NCBI GenBank assembly: GCA_904420155.1
Contig: CAJFUH010000207.1
Span: forward strand, 1 to 46,812
DNA from: an uncultured Clostridia bacterium
GTDB lineage: Bacteria > Bacillota > Clostridia > Oscillospirales > Acutalibacteraceae
Direction: 5' to 3'
DNA: 46,812 nucleotides
Part shown: in pieces, positions 6,456 to 15,822 of the stretch
How the letters are laid out: every line of letters begins with the position of its first letter
Numbering within the stretch: the stretch's first letter is position 1
Translations under genes and position numbers: made by a program
The notes under the pieces: model-generated
What the model saw: the letters and a program-made list of their open reading frames with translations, nothing else
Told to the model about the DNA's origin: nothing
Database searches by the model: none

Positions 6456-8123
6456 TCAATCAGAAGAACTTTCTTCACTGCTGCTAGGAGATTTCCCCTT
6501 GCTCACTACAATCTCTACCGTATTCCCATATTCGACTTTATCCCCCGCTACATGGCTGCGGTATCCAATCACCTGACCTGCCGGGATATAATCGTCATAA
6601 CGTTCTTCCTCACTTTTTACTGGAACGAGACCTTGAGCGGTCACCGCAGAAGCGGCTTCTGTCAAAGAATCTCCCTCAATATCCGGCAAGGTCCGCATAC
6701 GGGGGCCCTTGCTCACCTGAACGGAAATCACGGTGCCTTCCATCATCTTTTGCTCTTTTGGATCGGGGTTCTGGGAAACAATGTACCCTTCCTGGATCGT
6801 ATCGCTAAAAGTCTCGCCTATCTTCAAAATCTGATAAGAGTTGCTCTCTTGAGCCGTTTTTTCCGCATCCTCATATTTCAGATTTACCAAATTAGGGATA
6901 TCCACCTGATTCAGGCTCTCTAGCGAAGAAGAAGTATCAGACATACTGGATACCGCGGAATTTTCTCCGGAAGGATCTTTCCCCCATCCTCCACTGCCAT
7001 ATAAAATCAATAATACAATGGCAATGACCACCAGAGCAAAGATACAGGATAAAATACCCCATACAAAATTCGGAAGGCCCTTGGACTTGCTGTCGGATTT
7101 CTGGGCCGCTTTGGACGTCACCGGCGGTTTTTGCGGCGGGGCCGCCACTTCGTTTTGTACCATCGTAACGGTAGGCGCCGCAGACAGCTCAGCCCGCAGC
7201 CGTTCAAAGGTAGCGGTACGTTTTGAAGGATCTACCTGCAATCCATTGGCTAGAGCGGTAACTACATGCGGCGGGATCTCCCGCAAGATACTGGTGGGGA
7301 TCATCAACCGGGCGTCATTCTTGCGCTTTAAGGCGTCCTGGGGGAGAATTCCTGTCAGGGCGAAAAATAAACATGCAGTAAATCCATATACGTCGCTGCT
7401 TTCGCTGATAGGACCATTCATCACATACTGCTCAATGGCGGAACACCCGGGAAATAATTCTGGAATCAGATCGGTATCCATTTGGCGCACTGCCCGAATG
7501 GAAAAACCGGTCAATTTCATTTTTCCAGAACGCAGGATTACCAAGTTTTGGGGAGAAATCCCCAAATGAGATACTCCGCTGGCGTGCATAGCGCTTAGGC
7601 TGGACAGTACGGGCATAAACAGCGGCCGTATCGTATTCCAATCCGCCCGTCCCCCGCTGCGCTGGATAAATTCCTGTAAAGTGATGGATTCTACCCATTC
7701 CGATACCGTATAAGCGGTATTATTCTCCTCAAAAATATCGTAGATCGGTATCATAGAGGATAACTCCCGCAGGCGCGCTATGGCACGGAAATAACGCAGA
7801 AATTCCTCCCGATACTCTTGAAATGTTAACTCACAGCCTGGGATAATTTCAGCGGAGCTTCCTTTCCGAGACGCTAGATTCTCCGGCATGAACTCCCGAA
7901 TATACACCGGCGTACCCGCTACGGAATCATAACCGAGATATCCGATTCCTTCTCCGTTACTATCCAGACGTTTCCCTACCACATAACGATCCTGCAAAAC
8001 CGTTCTTCGGGGCAAACAGTTTACCGGCTGAGGCTGAGAATCATTGTAACCACAATGAGGACAGACTGTTTGTCCCTCTCTGTCCTTCATACATCCCATG
8101 CATAAATTGTCTAAATTTATCAT
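6456..8123 (-). CDS. membrane-bound PASTA-domain pseudokinase with zinc ribbon
   Basis: The 555-residue protein has an N-terminal zinc ribbon (CMGC at 8-11, CPHC at 21-24), an Hanks-type kinase-like domain (about 46-315), one membrane helix (about 353-376) and two extracytoplasmic PASTA domains (about 407-545). The fold resembles PrkC/Stk-type Ser/Thr kinases, but catalytic residues are lost. The VAIK lysine is Arg76 (VYIREF), the HRD-like loop reads HLGISPQN with Gly188 for the catalytic Asp, and DFG reads GFS at 206-208; the glycine loop is also degenerate. It should therefore lack phosphotransfer and act as a sensor or scaffold that binds muropeptides outside and partners inside (inference). 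GAGGG precedes ATG 8123. It is transcribed alone from the promoter at 8212-8241. Confidence 0.88.
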   Translation of the reverse strand: MINLDNLCMGCMKDREGQTVCPHCGYNDSQPQPVNCLPRRTVLQDRYVVGKRLDSNGEGIGYLGYDSVAGTPVYIREFMPENLASRKGSSAEIIPGCELTFQEYREEFLRYFRAIARLRELSSMIPIYDIFEENNTAYTVSEWVESITLQEFIQRSGGRADWNTIRPLFMPVLSSLSAMHASGVSHLGISPQNLVILRSGKMKLTGFSIRAVRQMDTDLIPELFPGCSAIEQYVMNGPISESSDVYGFTACLFFALTGILPQDALKRKNDARLMIPTSILREIPPHVVTALANGLQVDPSKRTATFERLRAELSAAPTVTMVQNEVAAPPQKPPVTSKAAQKSDSKSKGLPNFVWGILSCIFALVVIAIVLLILYGSGGWGKDPSGENSAVSSMSDTSSSLESLNQVDIPNLVNLKYEDAEKTAQESNSYQILKIGETFSDTIQEGYIVSQNPDPKEQKMMEGTVISVQVSKGPRMRTLPDIEGDSLTEAASAVTAQGLVPVKSEEERYDDYIPAGQVIGYRSHVAGDKVEYGNTVEIVVSKGKSPSSSEESSSD

Positions 8124-8211
8124 TCCATTCCCTCTTAACTAGCCTCTAGGCAACTTATGAATGCTGGTTGGTTGCTTTGGGCTCCTAAGATTAACTCTTT
8201 TAACCTTTAGC

Positions 8212-8241
8212 AGTATACCATATTTTGTTAACCAAAATCAA
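8212..8241 (-). promoter_or_regulatory. promoter of the pseudokinase gene
   Basis: TTGATT (8241-8236), an 18-base spacer and an extended -10, TGGTATACT, on the minus strand, about 90 bases before the start codon. Confidence 0.6.
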
Positions 8242-8261
8242 GGGATGAAGCGATCCATTCC

Positions 8262-8279
8262 CTTTACAATGTTGTAAAG
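8262..8279. promoter_or_regulatory. palindrome CTTTACAA-TG-TTGTAAAG
   Basis: An 8-bp inverted repeat with a two-base centre, 21 bases upstream of the pseudokinase -35 and 16 bases after the trxB stop. It has no following T-run on the minus strand, so it looks more like an operator than a terminator. Confidence 0.45.
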
Positions 8280-8294
8280 AATTTTTGTATTTTA

Positions 8295-9254
8295 TTATAA
8301 ATTTTTTTCTATTTGTCGATTAAAATCCACCTTTTTTCTACTTTTCCAATTAATATAGTTTCCCGCTTGTACGGCGGCCACCGCTCCATCCGCCGCCGCC
8401 GTGATAATCTGACGCAGGAATTTCGTGCGGCTATCTCCCGCCACATAAACGCCGGGGATCGGTGTGGTACAGTCTTCCCCTACTTTTAAATAGCCGTTTT
8501 CATCCAAAGGAAGCATATCTGCAAACAGACGGTTATCCGGTTCCATTCCAATGGCCACAAATACCGCGCTTACTGGTAACTGACGCTTTTCCTGGGTTTG
8601 TCTGTTTTTCACTTGAATATGGGTAACATTCTTTTCCCCTTCAATAGCCGTCACCTCGCTGTGAAATAAAAGCTCTATATTGCTTTGTTCCATCACTGAT
8701 TGCGCCAGCATGTGTTCCCCTCGAAATTCATCCCTTCTATGAATGAGATAGACACGGCTACATAAATGAGACAGGAACAGGGCGTCTTCTAATGCCGTAT
8801 TTCCTCCGCCCACAACCGCTACTTCTTTCTGTTTGAAAAAGGCCCCGTCGCAGGTAGCGCAATAAGAAACGCCGTGTCCCGTCAGGCGTTCCTCCCCTTC
8901 ACATTTTAATTTTCTGCGCTGTGCGCCGTTGGCAATAATAAGCGCCTTGCCCTCATATACTCCTTGTGCGGTTACTACCCGCTTGTTCTCCCCCTCTAGG
9001 AATACCTGTTCCACCTCTTCAAACAGCACCTCCGCCCCTTGGGAAATAGCCTGCTGATATAGGTTCATGGAAAATTCCGGGCCGCTGATCTTTTCAATAG
9101 CTGGGTAATTCTCTACTTCGCTTGTAGTAGCCACTTGACCGCCATAGAACAAGCGGTCAAATACAACCGCCTGAAGGCCTGCCCGTACCGTATAAACCGC
9201 TGCTGTCAATCCTGCCGGTCCTGCTCCAATAATCAGTACATCTGTTTTTGTCAT
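8295..9254 (-). CDS. trxB: thioredoxin reductase (NADPH)
   Basis: This 319-residue flavoprotein transfers electrons from NADPH through FAD and a redox disulfide to thioredoxin. The FAD-binding GAGPAGLTAA lies at the N-terminus, the redox centre is CATCDG, the NADPH site is GGGNTALEDA with HRRDEFR (the two arginines favour NADPH), and the C-terminal FAD motif is GVYVAGDSR. The start ATG 9254 follows AAAGGAG. No thioredoxin gene is adjacent. The gene upstream is the CDF transporter, with a 189-base gap in which I see no clear terminator. Confidence 0.95.
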   Translation of the reverse strand: MTKTDVLIIGAGPAGLTAAVYTVRAGLQAVVFDRLFYGGQVATTSEVENYPAIEKISGPEFSMNLYQQAISQGAEVLFEEVEQVFLEGENKRVVTAQGVYEGKALIIANGAQRRKLKCEGEERLTGHGVSYCATCDGAFFKQKEVAVVGGGNTALEDALFLSHLCSRVYLIHRRDEFRGEHMLAQSVMEQSNIELLFHSEVTAIEGEKNVTHIQVKNRQTQEKRQLPVSAVFVAIGMEPDNRLFADMLPLDENGYLKVGEDCTTPIPGVYVAGDSRTKFLRQIITAAADGAVAAVQAGNYINWKSRKKVDFNRQIEKNL

Positions 9255-9443
9255 GGGAAGTCTCCTTTATCAAACAAACTCATTTTCAGTCTTTTTATAA
9301 TAGTCGTTTTAAGCGCCTGATCTTTTATCTAAAAGTGATTGCATCTTCCTATATTTTGCCGCTTTTGATAGGATATATCGTACCTTTTAAATCCTGCTTG
9401 ACCCCTCAATTGGCTTTCTTCTTTATCATTTTCCCTTGATCTC

Positions 9444-10622
9444 TCAATTCTCCCGGTACACATAGGTCTTATCCACATTGACCACTACCTCATAGTTTTC
9501 GTCCAGGGTTTTTGCCGCATAGCGAACCTCTTCTACTACTTGTTCATCACTTAAACGGAATTTATGGGGAACCACCACATCAAAGATTAAATTGGTATGG
9601 GTTGGACCTGCTACCATGCGGAAATCATGAATCGTAATAGAGGGATCGATCAATTTAACCAACGCCGCCATTTTTCGATGAACCTCATTGACTTTTTGAT
9701 CGTCCGTAACGATAGGATCCATATGGATGACGCACTCACAGCCAAATTTTTTCTTGAGATCCCTCTCAATGATATCAATGGTATCGTGAATTTTCAAAAT
9801 ATCAATGTGGCAGGGAACCTCCGCATGTAAGGAAACCACGCTCCTCCCTGGACCATAATTGTGGACAATGAGATCATGCACACCCACTACATCTTCGTAA
9901 GAAAGCACTTCCTGTTCAATTTTGTGGACAAATTCTGCATCTGGGGCCTCCCCCAACAGCAAATTTAAAGTATCCTTTGCGGTCATAAACCCCGTATACA
10001 AAATGAACAGAGCCACAACAATCCCCGCATATCCATCAATAGAAAAACCTGTCAGTATACTGACCAGGATTCCTAGTAATACTGTTGCAGTGGTCACTAC
10101 GTCGCTGATACTATCCATAGCGGTAGCTTTTAAGGCAGCAGAGTTGATAATTTTTCCTAGTTTACGATTAAAAAGCCCCATCCATAGCTTTACCCCGATA
10201 GAAACCAGCAATATAATCACAGACAACATACTGAATGTGACTTCTTCCGGATGGATGATTTTATCTATAGAAGATTGTATCAATTCAACCCCCACCAAAA
10301 TAATGGCAATGGACACAATCAGCCCGGAAATATACTCCATTCTCCCATGTCCAAAGGGGTGTTCCTCATCCGCCGGTTTTCCGGACATTTTGAAACCAAT
10401 CAAAGTAATGATCGACGATCCCGCATCTGATAAATTATTTAAAGCATCTGCGGTAATGGAAATAGAAGCCGTCAACATGCCCGCTATAAGTTTCGCTATA
10501 AATAATATTACATTGCAGAAAATCCCAACGATACCGCCCAGCCAACCATATTTTTGCCTTACTTGTTGATCTTGCGTTTGAGTGTGGTTCTTAATAAACA
10601 AACGAATCAAAAGATTGGTCAT
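9444..10622 (-). CDS. cation diffusion facilitator family metal exporter
   Basis: The start is ATG 10622 behind GGGAGAATTGAT; the track's 23-residue extension is not supported. The 392-residue product has six predicted membrane helices. The metal-site motif in helix 2 reads SITADALNNLSDAG (an NxxD variant of HxxxD) and helix 5 contains ATAMDSISD, both typical of CDF exporters; HPFGHGRMEY follows helix 2. A cytoplasmic C-terminal ferredoxin-like domain begins near residue 190. Family members export Zn2+, Fe2+, Mn2+ or Co2+ in exchange for protons. The Asn in the site might suggest Mn2+ or Fe2+, but the metal is uncertain. Confidence 0.92.
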   Translation of the reverse strand: MTNLLIRLFIKNHTQTQDQQVRQKYGWLGGIVGIFCNVILFIAKLIAGMLTASISITADALNNLSDAGSSIITLIGFKMSGKPADEEHPFGHGRMEYISGLIVSIAIILVGVELIQSSIDKIIHPEEVTFSMLSVIILLVSIGVKLWMGLFNRKLGKIINSAALKATAMDSISDVVTTATVLLGILVSILTGFSIDGYAGIVVALFILYTGFMTAKDTLNLLLGEAPDAEFVHKIEQEVLSYEDVVGVHDLIVHNYGPGRSVVSLHAEVPCHIDILKIHDTIDIIERDLKKKFGCECVIHMDPIVTDDQKVNEVHRKMAALVKLIDPSITIHDFRMVAGPTHTNLIFDVVVPHKFRLSDEQVVEEVRYAAKTLDENYEVVVNVDKTYVYREN

Positions 10623-10681
10623 ATCAATTCTCCCTTTGGGTTTACATAAAATAGAAAGATACCTTTCCTTTAAGTTTACTA

Positions 10682-10711
10682 AGTGTAACATTGCAATGGA
10701 AAATTAGTCAA
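10682..10711 (-). promoter_or_regulatory. promoter of the CDF exporter gene
   Basis: TTGACT (10711-10706), an 18-base spacer and TACACT (10687-10682) on the minus strand, about 60 bases before the start codon. Confidence 0.6.
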
Positions 10712-10729
10712 GAGAAACGCCGCGGGCTT

Positions 10730-11428
10730 CTATGCCTTTTCGTCTTTCATCGCTTCCTCCACACAATCGAAACGCAGCCATTGGCGGTGGTCTTTTAACC
10801 ATTGCCGGTACTCCTCGTAGTTTGGCATTTTCTGTTTTACCAACTGCCAGAACCGGCTGGAATGGTCATGATGGACAGTATGACATAGTTCATGAATAAT
10901 GACAGAATCAATAACAGGGAGGGGCGCCATCACCAAATACCAAGAAATACAAATCCCGTTCCTTCCCGAACACGAACCCCATCTGGTTTTCGCTGAAGTA
11001 ACTTTGGCCCCTTGAATTGGAAATCCATATGTTTGCGCATATTGATAGATCCTCGGGATCAAAATTTCTTTGGCCTGTTCCCGAAACCAGTTCTCTAATT
11101 TTTCCCTTTTTTCATTCAGAGATATTTTCGGAACAATCAATCTGTCTTCTTTTAAACATATTTTCGTCTTTTCTTGTGCCAAATGCAGGGAATACCAAGT
11201 ACCCAAAAATAAAAAAGGTTCCCCCTCTTCCAATCGGTGCAGATTAGGTTTTGGACGGTTTTGTATTTCCTTTTTCTTTTTCTCTATCCATTTTTCATGG
11301 GATTTCACAATCTGTTCTAACTCTTTATAGGAAATACGGCGGGGGGCCCTTACGATCAATTCCCCTTTTTCATTGAGTTCTAACGCTATGCTTTTTCGAT
11401 TGCTTCGGATGACTTTTGTGATATTCAA
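10730..11428 (-). CDS. YgjP-like metallopeptidase domain protein (DUF45/M48-like)
   Basis: A 232-residue protein with the DUF45 signature: TRWGSCSGRNGI, then the zinc-binding HELCHTVHHDHS (HExxH-like, here HELCH) and a C-terminal third ligand region RFWQLVKQKMP. The N-terminal half is a basic beta-rich domain. Cellular substrates are not known for the family. Translation starts at TTG 11428, seven bases after AAGG. It lies between the V-ATPase terminator and the CDF gene on the same strand. Confidence 0.88.
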   Translation of the reverse strand: MNITKVIRSNRKSIALELNEKGELIVRAPRRISYKELEQIVKSHEKWIEKKKKEIQNRPKPNLHRLEEGEPFLFLGTWYSLHLAQEKTKICLKEDRLIVPKISLNEKREKLENWFREQAKEILIPRIYQYAQTYGFPIQGAKVTSAKTRWGSCSGRNGICISWYLVMAPLPVIDSVIIHELCHTVHHDHSSRFWQLVKQKMPNYEEYRQWLKDHRQWLRFDCVEEAMKDEKA

Positions 11429-11587
11429 TAGATATCCTTCCTATCCCGCTTCTATACTTCTTTTTTATCATAACACAAAAATTGGAACGTTACACCCTAC
11501 CCTCCCCAAGTTATGGGGTTGCTCCGATTCTATATGAATGCTTCCCTCATCTTCCAAAGCAATCCTATCCATGCCTTATGATAAGAG

Positions 11588-11629
11588 AAAACAGTGGCAT
11601 TCTGCCTACCGGCAAAATCCCACTGTTTT
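11588..11629. terminator. terminator of the V/A-ATPase operon
   Basis: AAAACAGTGG and CCACTGTTTT pair over an inner TGCC/GGCA stem, directly after the ntpD stop codon at 11631. It is symmetrical enough to act in both directions. Confidence 0.85.
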
Positions 11630-11630
11630 A

Positions 11631-12299
11631 TTATCCTTCCAGTCCTCTTTGTCGATAATGATGCGCCTGTTCCAGCATCATATCTTTTACCTTCATCAGC
11701 CGGATCTGGGTGCTGCGCTCATTTTCATCCAGCTTCATGGTAATATACCGGATATTTTCCTGCATTTCCGGGATCATCACGTGTTCCAATGCATTGACAC
11801 GGCGCCTGGTCTTTTCAATTTCCGCCGCCATCAACTGGCACGACTTTTCGCATTCCGCCAGCCGTAGCATATCAGGCAAAAGTTCAGAAAGCGAATACAC
11901 AGCGGCATCCAGTTCGCTGGAAGTAAAAGCCAGACCATAGGAATAAATGTCGTTGGGGTCGGAAGTCCGGGTCTTATAGGTAAACACCGGAATTTCTACA
12001 CTCATTACATTACGCACTCCGCTTTCCAGATATACCTCCTGTTTGGGAGCCAACAGAGCGGATTGTAGAATCTCTTCCTGCATGTCTGCCCGGGCCAGCA
12101 CAAAATTCTGATTGGCCCTTGTAATCCCTTTCTCCACCTTTTCCCGCAATTGCTTATTCTCTTTGACCAGATCTAAAAACTGGCGCATCAGTTCATCCCG
12201 CTTATCTTTTAACAGCTTGTGCCCCCGCAAAGCGGTGACCAGCTTTTTTTTAAGACGGGTTAACTCCATACGGGTCGGATTGACCTGTGTCTTAGCCAA
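11631..12299 (-). CDS. ntpD: V/A-type ATPase subunit D (central stalk)
   Basis: Last gene of the operon; the 222-residue protein forms the rotating central shaft inside the A3B3 head. The N-terminus NPTRMELTRLKKKLVTA is diagnostic of subunit D, and the protein is almost entirely helical with long N- and C-terminal coiled-coil segments. It starts at TTG 12299 (AAAGGG upstream, somewhat distant), 41 bases after ntpB. In E. hirae ntpH and ntpJ follow here; neither is present. Confidence 0.95.
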   Translation of the reverse strand: MAKTQVNPTRMELTRLKKKLVTALRGHKLLKDKRDELMRQFLDLVKENKQLREKVEKGITRANQNFVLARADMQEEILQSALLAPKQEVYLESGVRNVMSVEIPVFTYKTRTSDPNDIYSYGLAFTSSELDAAVYSLSELLPDMLRLAECEKSCQLMAAEIEKTRRRVNALEHVMIPEMQENIRYITMKLDENERSTQIRLMKVKDMMLEQAHHYRQRGLEG

Positions 12300-12340
12300 G
12301 GATGCATCATCCCTTTACTTTACAAATATTGGGTTTCTCG

Positions 12341-13711
12341 CTATTTCCCATAATATCGATCTAAATATTCATCCTTAATGCGCTTTAATTCCGACCGTGG
12401 CAGAATAGAAAGCAGCTTCCAGCCGATTTTTAAGGTTTCTTCAATATCCCGATTGGCCTCATACCCCTGGGAAACATATTCTTTTTCAAAAGCGTCCGCA
12501 AATTTCGCATACAGTTTGTCGATATCGGTCAATGCCGCTTCCCCCAAAACAACCATCAGTTCCTTTGCATCTTTTCCGCGGGCATAAGCGGCGAAGAGCT
12601 GGTTCATGGTATTGGCATGGTCGGCCCGGGTCTTACCCTCTCCGATCCCCTTGTCTTTTAATCGGGACAAGGAGGGAAGCACATCAATGGGAGGCATGAT
12701 CCCCTTTCGGAACAGTTCCCGGCTGAGGATAATCTGCCCTTCTGTGATGTAGCCCGTCAAGTCCGGGATCGGATGGGTTTTATCATCTTCCGGCATGGTC
12801 AAAATCGGGATCAGAGTGATGCTGCCGTCTTTTCCTTTTTGACGGCCCGCCCTCTCATACAGGGAGGCCAAGTCGGTATACATATAACCGGGATATCCCC
12901 TGCGCCCTGGCACCTCTTTTCGGGCTGCGGAAACTTCACGCAGGGCGTCTGCATAATTGGTGATATCCGTCATAATAACCAGTACATGCATCCCCTGATC
13001 AAATGCCAGATATTCCGCCGCAGTGAGCGCCATGCGAGGGGTGGCAATCCGTTCAATAGCCGGGTCATTGGCCAGATTGATAAATAGGACCGTACGGTCG
13101 ATGGCTCCTGTCTCCTGGAAACTCTCAATAAAAAAATTGGATTCTTCAAAAGTAATCCCCATCGCTGCAAAGACCACGGCAAAAGGTTCCTTGGTCCCCC
13201 GTACCTTCGCCTGTCTTGCAATTTGGGCGGCCAGGTTGGCATGGGGAAGGCCGCTGGCGGAAAAGATCGGCAGCTTCTGCCCACGCACTAAGGTATTGAG
13301 GCCGTCAATGGCGGAAACCCCTGTCTGGATAAATTCCTGTGGATAATTGCGGGCGGCTGGATTCATAGGCAGGCCGTTGATATCTATCCTTTTTTCCGGC
13401 AGAATATCAGGCCCTCCATCTATGGGCCTGCCCAATCCATCAAATACGCGGCTGAGCATATCTTTGGAGACCCCTAATTCCATACTTCTTCCCAGAAAAC
13501 GCACCTTGCTGTTGCTTAAATTGATCCCGGTAGCGCTTTCAAATAGCTGTACCAGCGCATTGCCGCCGTCAATCTCCAGCACTTTGCAGCGCCGTCTTTC
13601 CCCGCTGGCCAATTCGATTTCCCCCAGCTCATTGTAGGCCACGCGGTCCACTCCCCGTACCAGCATGAGAGGACCCGCCACTTCTTCAATGGTTCTATAT
13701 TCTTTGGGCAT
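12341..13711 (-). CDS. ntpB: V/A-type ATPase subunit B (non-catalytic)
   Basis: The 456-residue subunit alternates with A in the hexameric head. It has the beta-barrel start ([14 protein letters not shown]), [10 protein letters not shown], and a nucleotide-binding-like region [20 protein letters not shown], in which the P-loop is absent as expected for B subunits, followed by [20 protein letters not shown]. The start ATG overlaps the ntpA stop in an ATGA arrangement behind GGAGGAGG, indicating translational coupling and matched A:B production. Confidence 0.97.
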   Translation of the reverse strand: MPKEYRTIEEVAGPLMLVRGVDRVAYNELGEIELASGERRRCKVLEIDGGNALVQLFESATGINLSNSKVRFLGRSMELGVSKDMLSRVFDGLGRPIDGGPDILPEKRIDINGLPMNPAARNYPQEFIQTGVSAIDGLNTLVRGQKLPIFSASGLPHANLAAQIARQAKVRGTKEPFAVVFAAMGITFEESNFFIESFQETGAIDRTVLFINLANDPAIERIATPRMALTAAEYLAFDQGMHVLVIMTDITNYADALREVSAARKEVPGRRGYPGYMYTDLASLYERAGRQKGKDGSITLIPILTMPEDDKTHPIPDLTGYITEGQIILSRELFRKGIMPPIDVLPSLSRLKDKGIGEGKTRADHANTMNQLFAAYARGKDAKELMVVLGEAALTDIDKLYAKFADAFEKEYVSQGYEANRDIEETLKIGWKLLSILPRSELKRIKDEYLDRYYGK

Positions 13712-15483
13712 CAGTAGTCCTCCTCCTTTTGCGCGGCTTCGTCGATCTCCAATGCCAGTTGGTGCAGGATTTCTTCATACTCCTGTTCCACTTCATCCCC
13801 CGGCACATATTTAAAGCGCCCAATCCGTTCCCGGACCGGCAGGCCCACCAAGCGTTCCACAGAGATTCCCCGTTTTAAAGCCTGTTCCGCTTGCTGAGAA
13901 TAATCCATGACCAATTGCATCATCAAATGCTGTTTGTGCAATGGGGTGTAAGTGTCCACCTCATGGAAGGCATCCTGGTGAAGGAAGTCCTCCCGGATGG
14001 ATCGCGCGGCTTCCAGTTTCAGGCGGTCCGGGGCCGACAAGGCGTCCATCCCTACCAATTTTACGATTTCTTCCAGTTCCGATTCTTCCTGCAGCAAACG
14101 CATCAGTTTTCCTCGCAGTTCCATCCAATCGGAGGCTACCTGGCTATTGAACCATTTTGCCATGGTATCCACATACAGGGAATAGCTGGTCAGCCAATTG
14201 ACTGCTGGGAAGTGCCGTTTATAAGCGAGGTTGGAATCCAGCCCCCAGAAAACTTTGACGATGCGCAGCGTGGCCTGGGATACCGGTTCGGAGATATCCC
14301 CGCCCGGCGGGGACACCGCCCCAATGACAGAGAGCGCCCCCTCCCTTGCTTCGCTTCCCAATGTCACCACACGGCCGGCACGTTCGTAAAACTGGGCAAG
14401 GCGGCTTCCCAAATAGGCAGGGTATCCTTCCTCTCCTGGCATCTCTTCCAAGCGGCCGGACATCTCCCGCAGCGCCTCCGCCCACCGGGAGGTGGAATCC
14501 GCCATCAGCGCCACTGAATAGCCCATATCCCGGAAATACTCCGCAATTGTGATGCCGGTATAGATCGAGGCTTCCCGGGCCGCTACCGGCATATCTGAGG
14601 TATTAGCGATCAATACCGTCCGTTTCATCAGCGAATAGCCGGTCTTGGGGTCGATCAGTTCCGGGAACTCATTGAGCACATCGGTCATTTCATTGCCCCG
14701 TTCTCCGCAGCCGATGTATACCACGATATCCGCTTCCGCCCATTTGGCCAGCTGGTGCTGTACCACTGTCTTTCCGCTGCCAAACGGCCCCGGAACCGCC
14801 GCTACACCTCCCTTTGCAATGGGAAACAAGGTATCGATCACCCTTTGTCCGGTCACCAGCGGCATATCTGGAGAAAGTTTTCTCTGATAAGGGCGGCCCA
14901 GCCGTACCGGCCATTTTTGCATGAGGGTGAGATTCTGGCTGGTTCCATTGGGGGTATCCACCACAGCTACCGTTTCCTCCAGGGTATAATCCCCCTCTTG
15001 GATAGAACGGATGGTTCCCATCACGCCGCTGGGTACCATAATTTTGTGAAGTACAATTTCAGTCTCTTGCACAGTGCCTATGATATCCCCGCCAACTACG
15101 GAATCCCCCTTTTGGACAGACGGCGTAAAGCGCCATTTTGTTTCCCTGTTTAAAGCCGGTACTTCCACTCCGCGCTGTAAGTTGTTCCCCGAAATTCTCA
15201 TAATTTCGTCCAAAGGGCGCTGAATGCCGTCAAAGATGCTGCCGATCAGTCCCGGCCCCAATTCTACGCTCATGGGAGCCCCTGTGGATTCCACCGGTTC
15301 CCCCGGTCCCAGCCCGGAAGTCTCTTCATATACCTGAATGGAAGCCCTATCCCCATGCATTTCGATGATCTCGCCGATCAGCCTTTGTTCGCTCACGCGG
15401 ACCACATCGAACATATTGGCATCCCGCATGCCTTTGGCGATTACCAGCGGGCCCGCCACTTTTTGGATGGTACCTTTGCTCAT
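13711..15483 (-). CDS. ntpA: V/A-type ATPase subunit A (catalytic)
   Basis: The 590-residue catalytic subunit carries the Walker A motif [11 protein letters not shown], the A-subunit-specific non-homologous region before it, [13 protein letters not shown], and the Walker B area [18 protein letters not shown]. Length is normal for archaeal/bacterial A subunits. The AGGTGATAGAGAG leader precedes ATG 15483. It hydrolyses or synthesises ATP in the cytoplasmic head, coupled to ion movement through NtpI/NtpK. Confidence 0.98.
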   Translation of the reverse strand: MSKGTIQKVAGPLVIAKGMRDANMFDVVRVSEQRLIGEIIEMHGDRASIQVYEETSGLGPGEPVESTGAPMSVELGPGLIGSIFDGIQRPLDEIMRISGNNLQRGVEVPALNRETKWRFTPSVQKGDSVVGGDIIGTVQETEIVLHKIMVPSGVMGTIRSIQEGDYTLEETVAVVDTPNGTSQNLTLMQKWPVRLGRPYQRKLSPDMPLVTGQRVIDTLFPIAKGGVAAVPGPFGSGKTVVQHQLAKWAEADIVVYIGCGERGNEMTDVLNEFPELIDPKTGYSLMKRTVLIANTSDMPVAAREASIYTGITIAEYFRDMGYSVALMADSTSRWAEALREMSGRLEEMPGEEGYPAYLGSRLAQFYERAGRVVTLGSEAREGALSVIGAVSPPGGDISEPVSQATLRIVKVFWGLDSNLAYKRHFPAVNWLTSYSLYVDTMAKWFNSQVASDWMELRGKLMRLLQEESELEEIVKLVGMDALSAPDRLKLEAARSIREDFLHQDAFHEVDTYTPLHKQHLMMQLVMDYSQQAEQALKRGISVERLVGLPVRERIGRFKYVPGDEVEQEYEEILHQLALEIDEAAQKEEDY

Positions 15484-15501
15484 CTCTCTATCACCTGTTT
15501 T

Positions 15502-15822
15502 CTAAGTTTCATTAAAAATGATATCGGAACCCACCGCCTGTTCTACAGATTTTTTGACCATCTGAACTCCCATCCCCGTATTGCCTGATATTCCGGGAAT
15601 GGGAATAATCGCTGGAAGCGGCGCGCTTCTGTAATGATCCAGCTCCCTTTCCAATTCCTTCGCCAACGCTTCGGTGATATAAATAACTGCATAATCCCTT
15701 TCTGCCAATTGACGCAGGATTTTTCCGGCCTTCGCCGGTTCATTTTCTGGAAAGATTTCCAATCCCAGCGCTGCAAATCCATAGATGCTATCCCAATCTC
15801 CCATCACAGCGACCTTATACAT
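15502..15822 (-). CDS. ntpG: V/A-type ATPase subunit F (NtpG)
   Basis: A 106-residue Rossmann-like small subunit that binds subunit D at the central stalk. The N-terminus MYKVAVMGDWDSIYGFAALG matches the family pattern of Gly-Asp-x-Asp-Ser followed by a hydrophobic loop. Its start overlaps the end of ntpC by eight bases, and it precedes ntpA, the standard operon position. Confidence 0.93.
   Translation of the reverse strand: MYKVAVMGDWDSIYGFAALGLEIFPENEPAKAGKILRQLAERDYAVIYITEALAKELERELDHYRSAPLPAIIPIPGISGNTGMGVQMVKKSVEQAVGSDIIFNET

Noticed and set aside
12341-15483. F-type ATP synthase alpha/beta genes
   Set aside because: The long A subunit, the B subunit lacking a P-loop, and the I/K/E/C/F/D neighbours identify a V/A-type ATPase.
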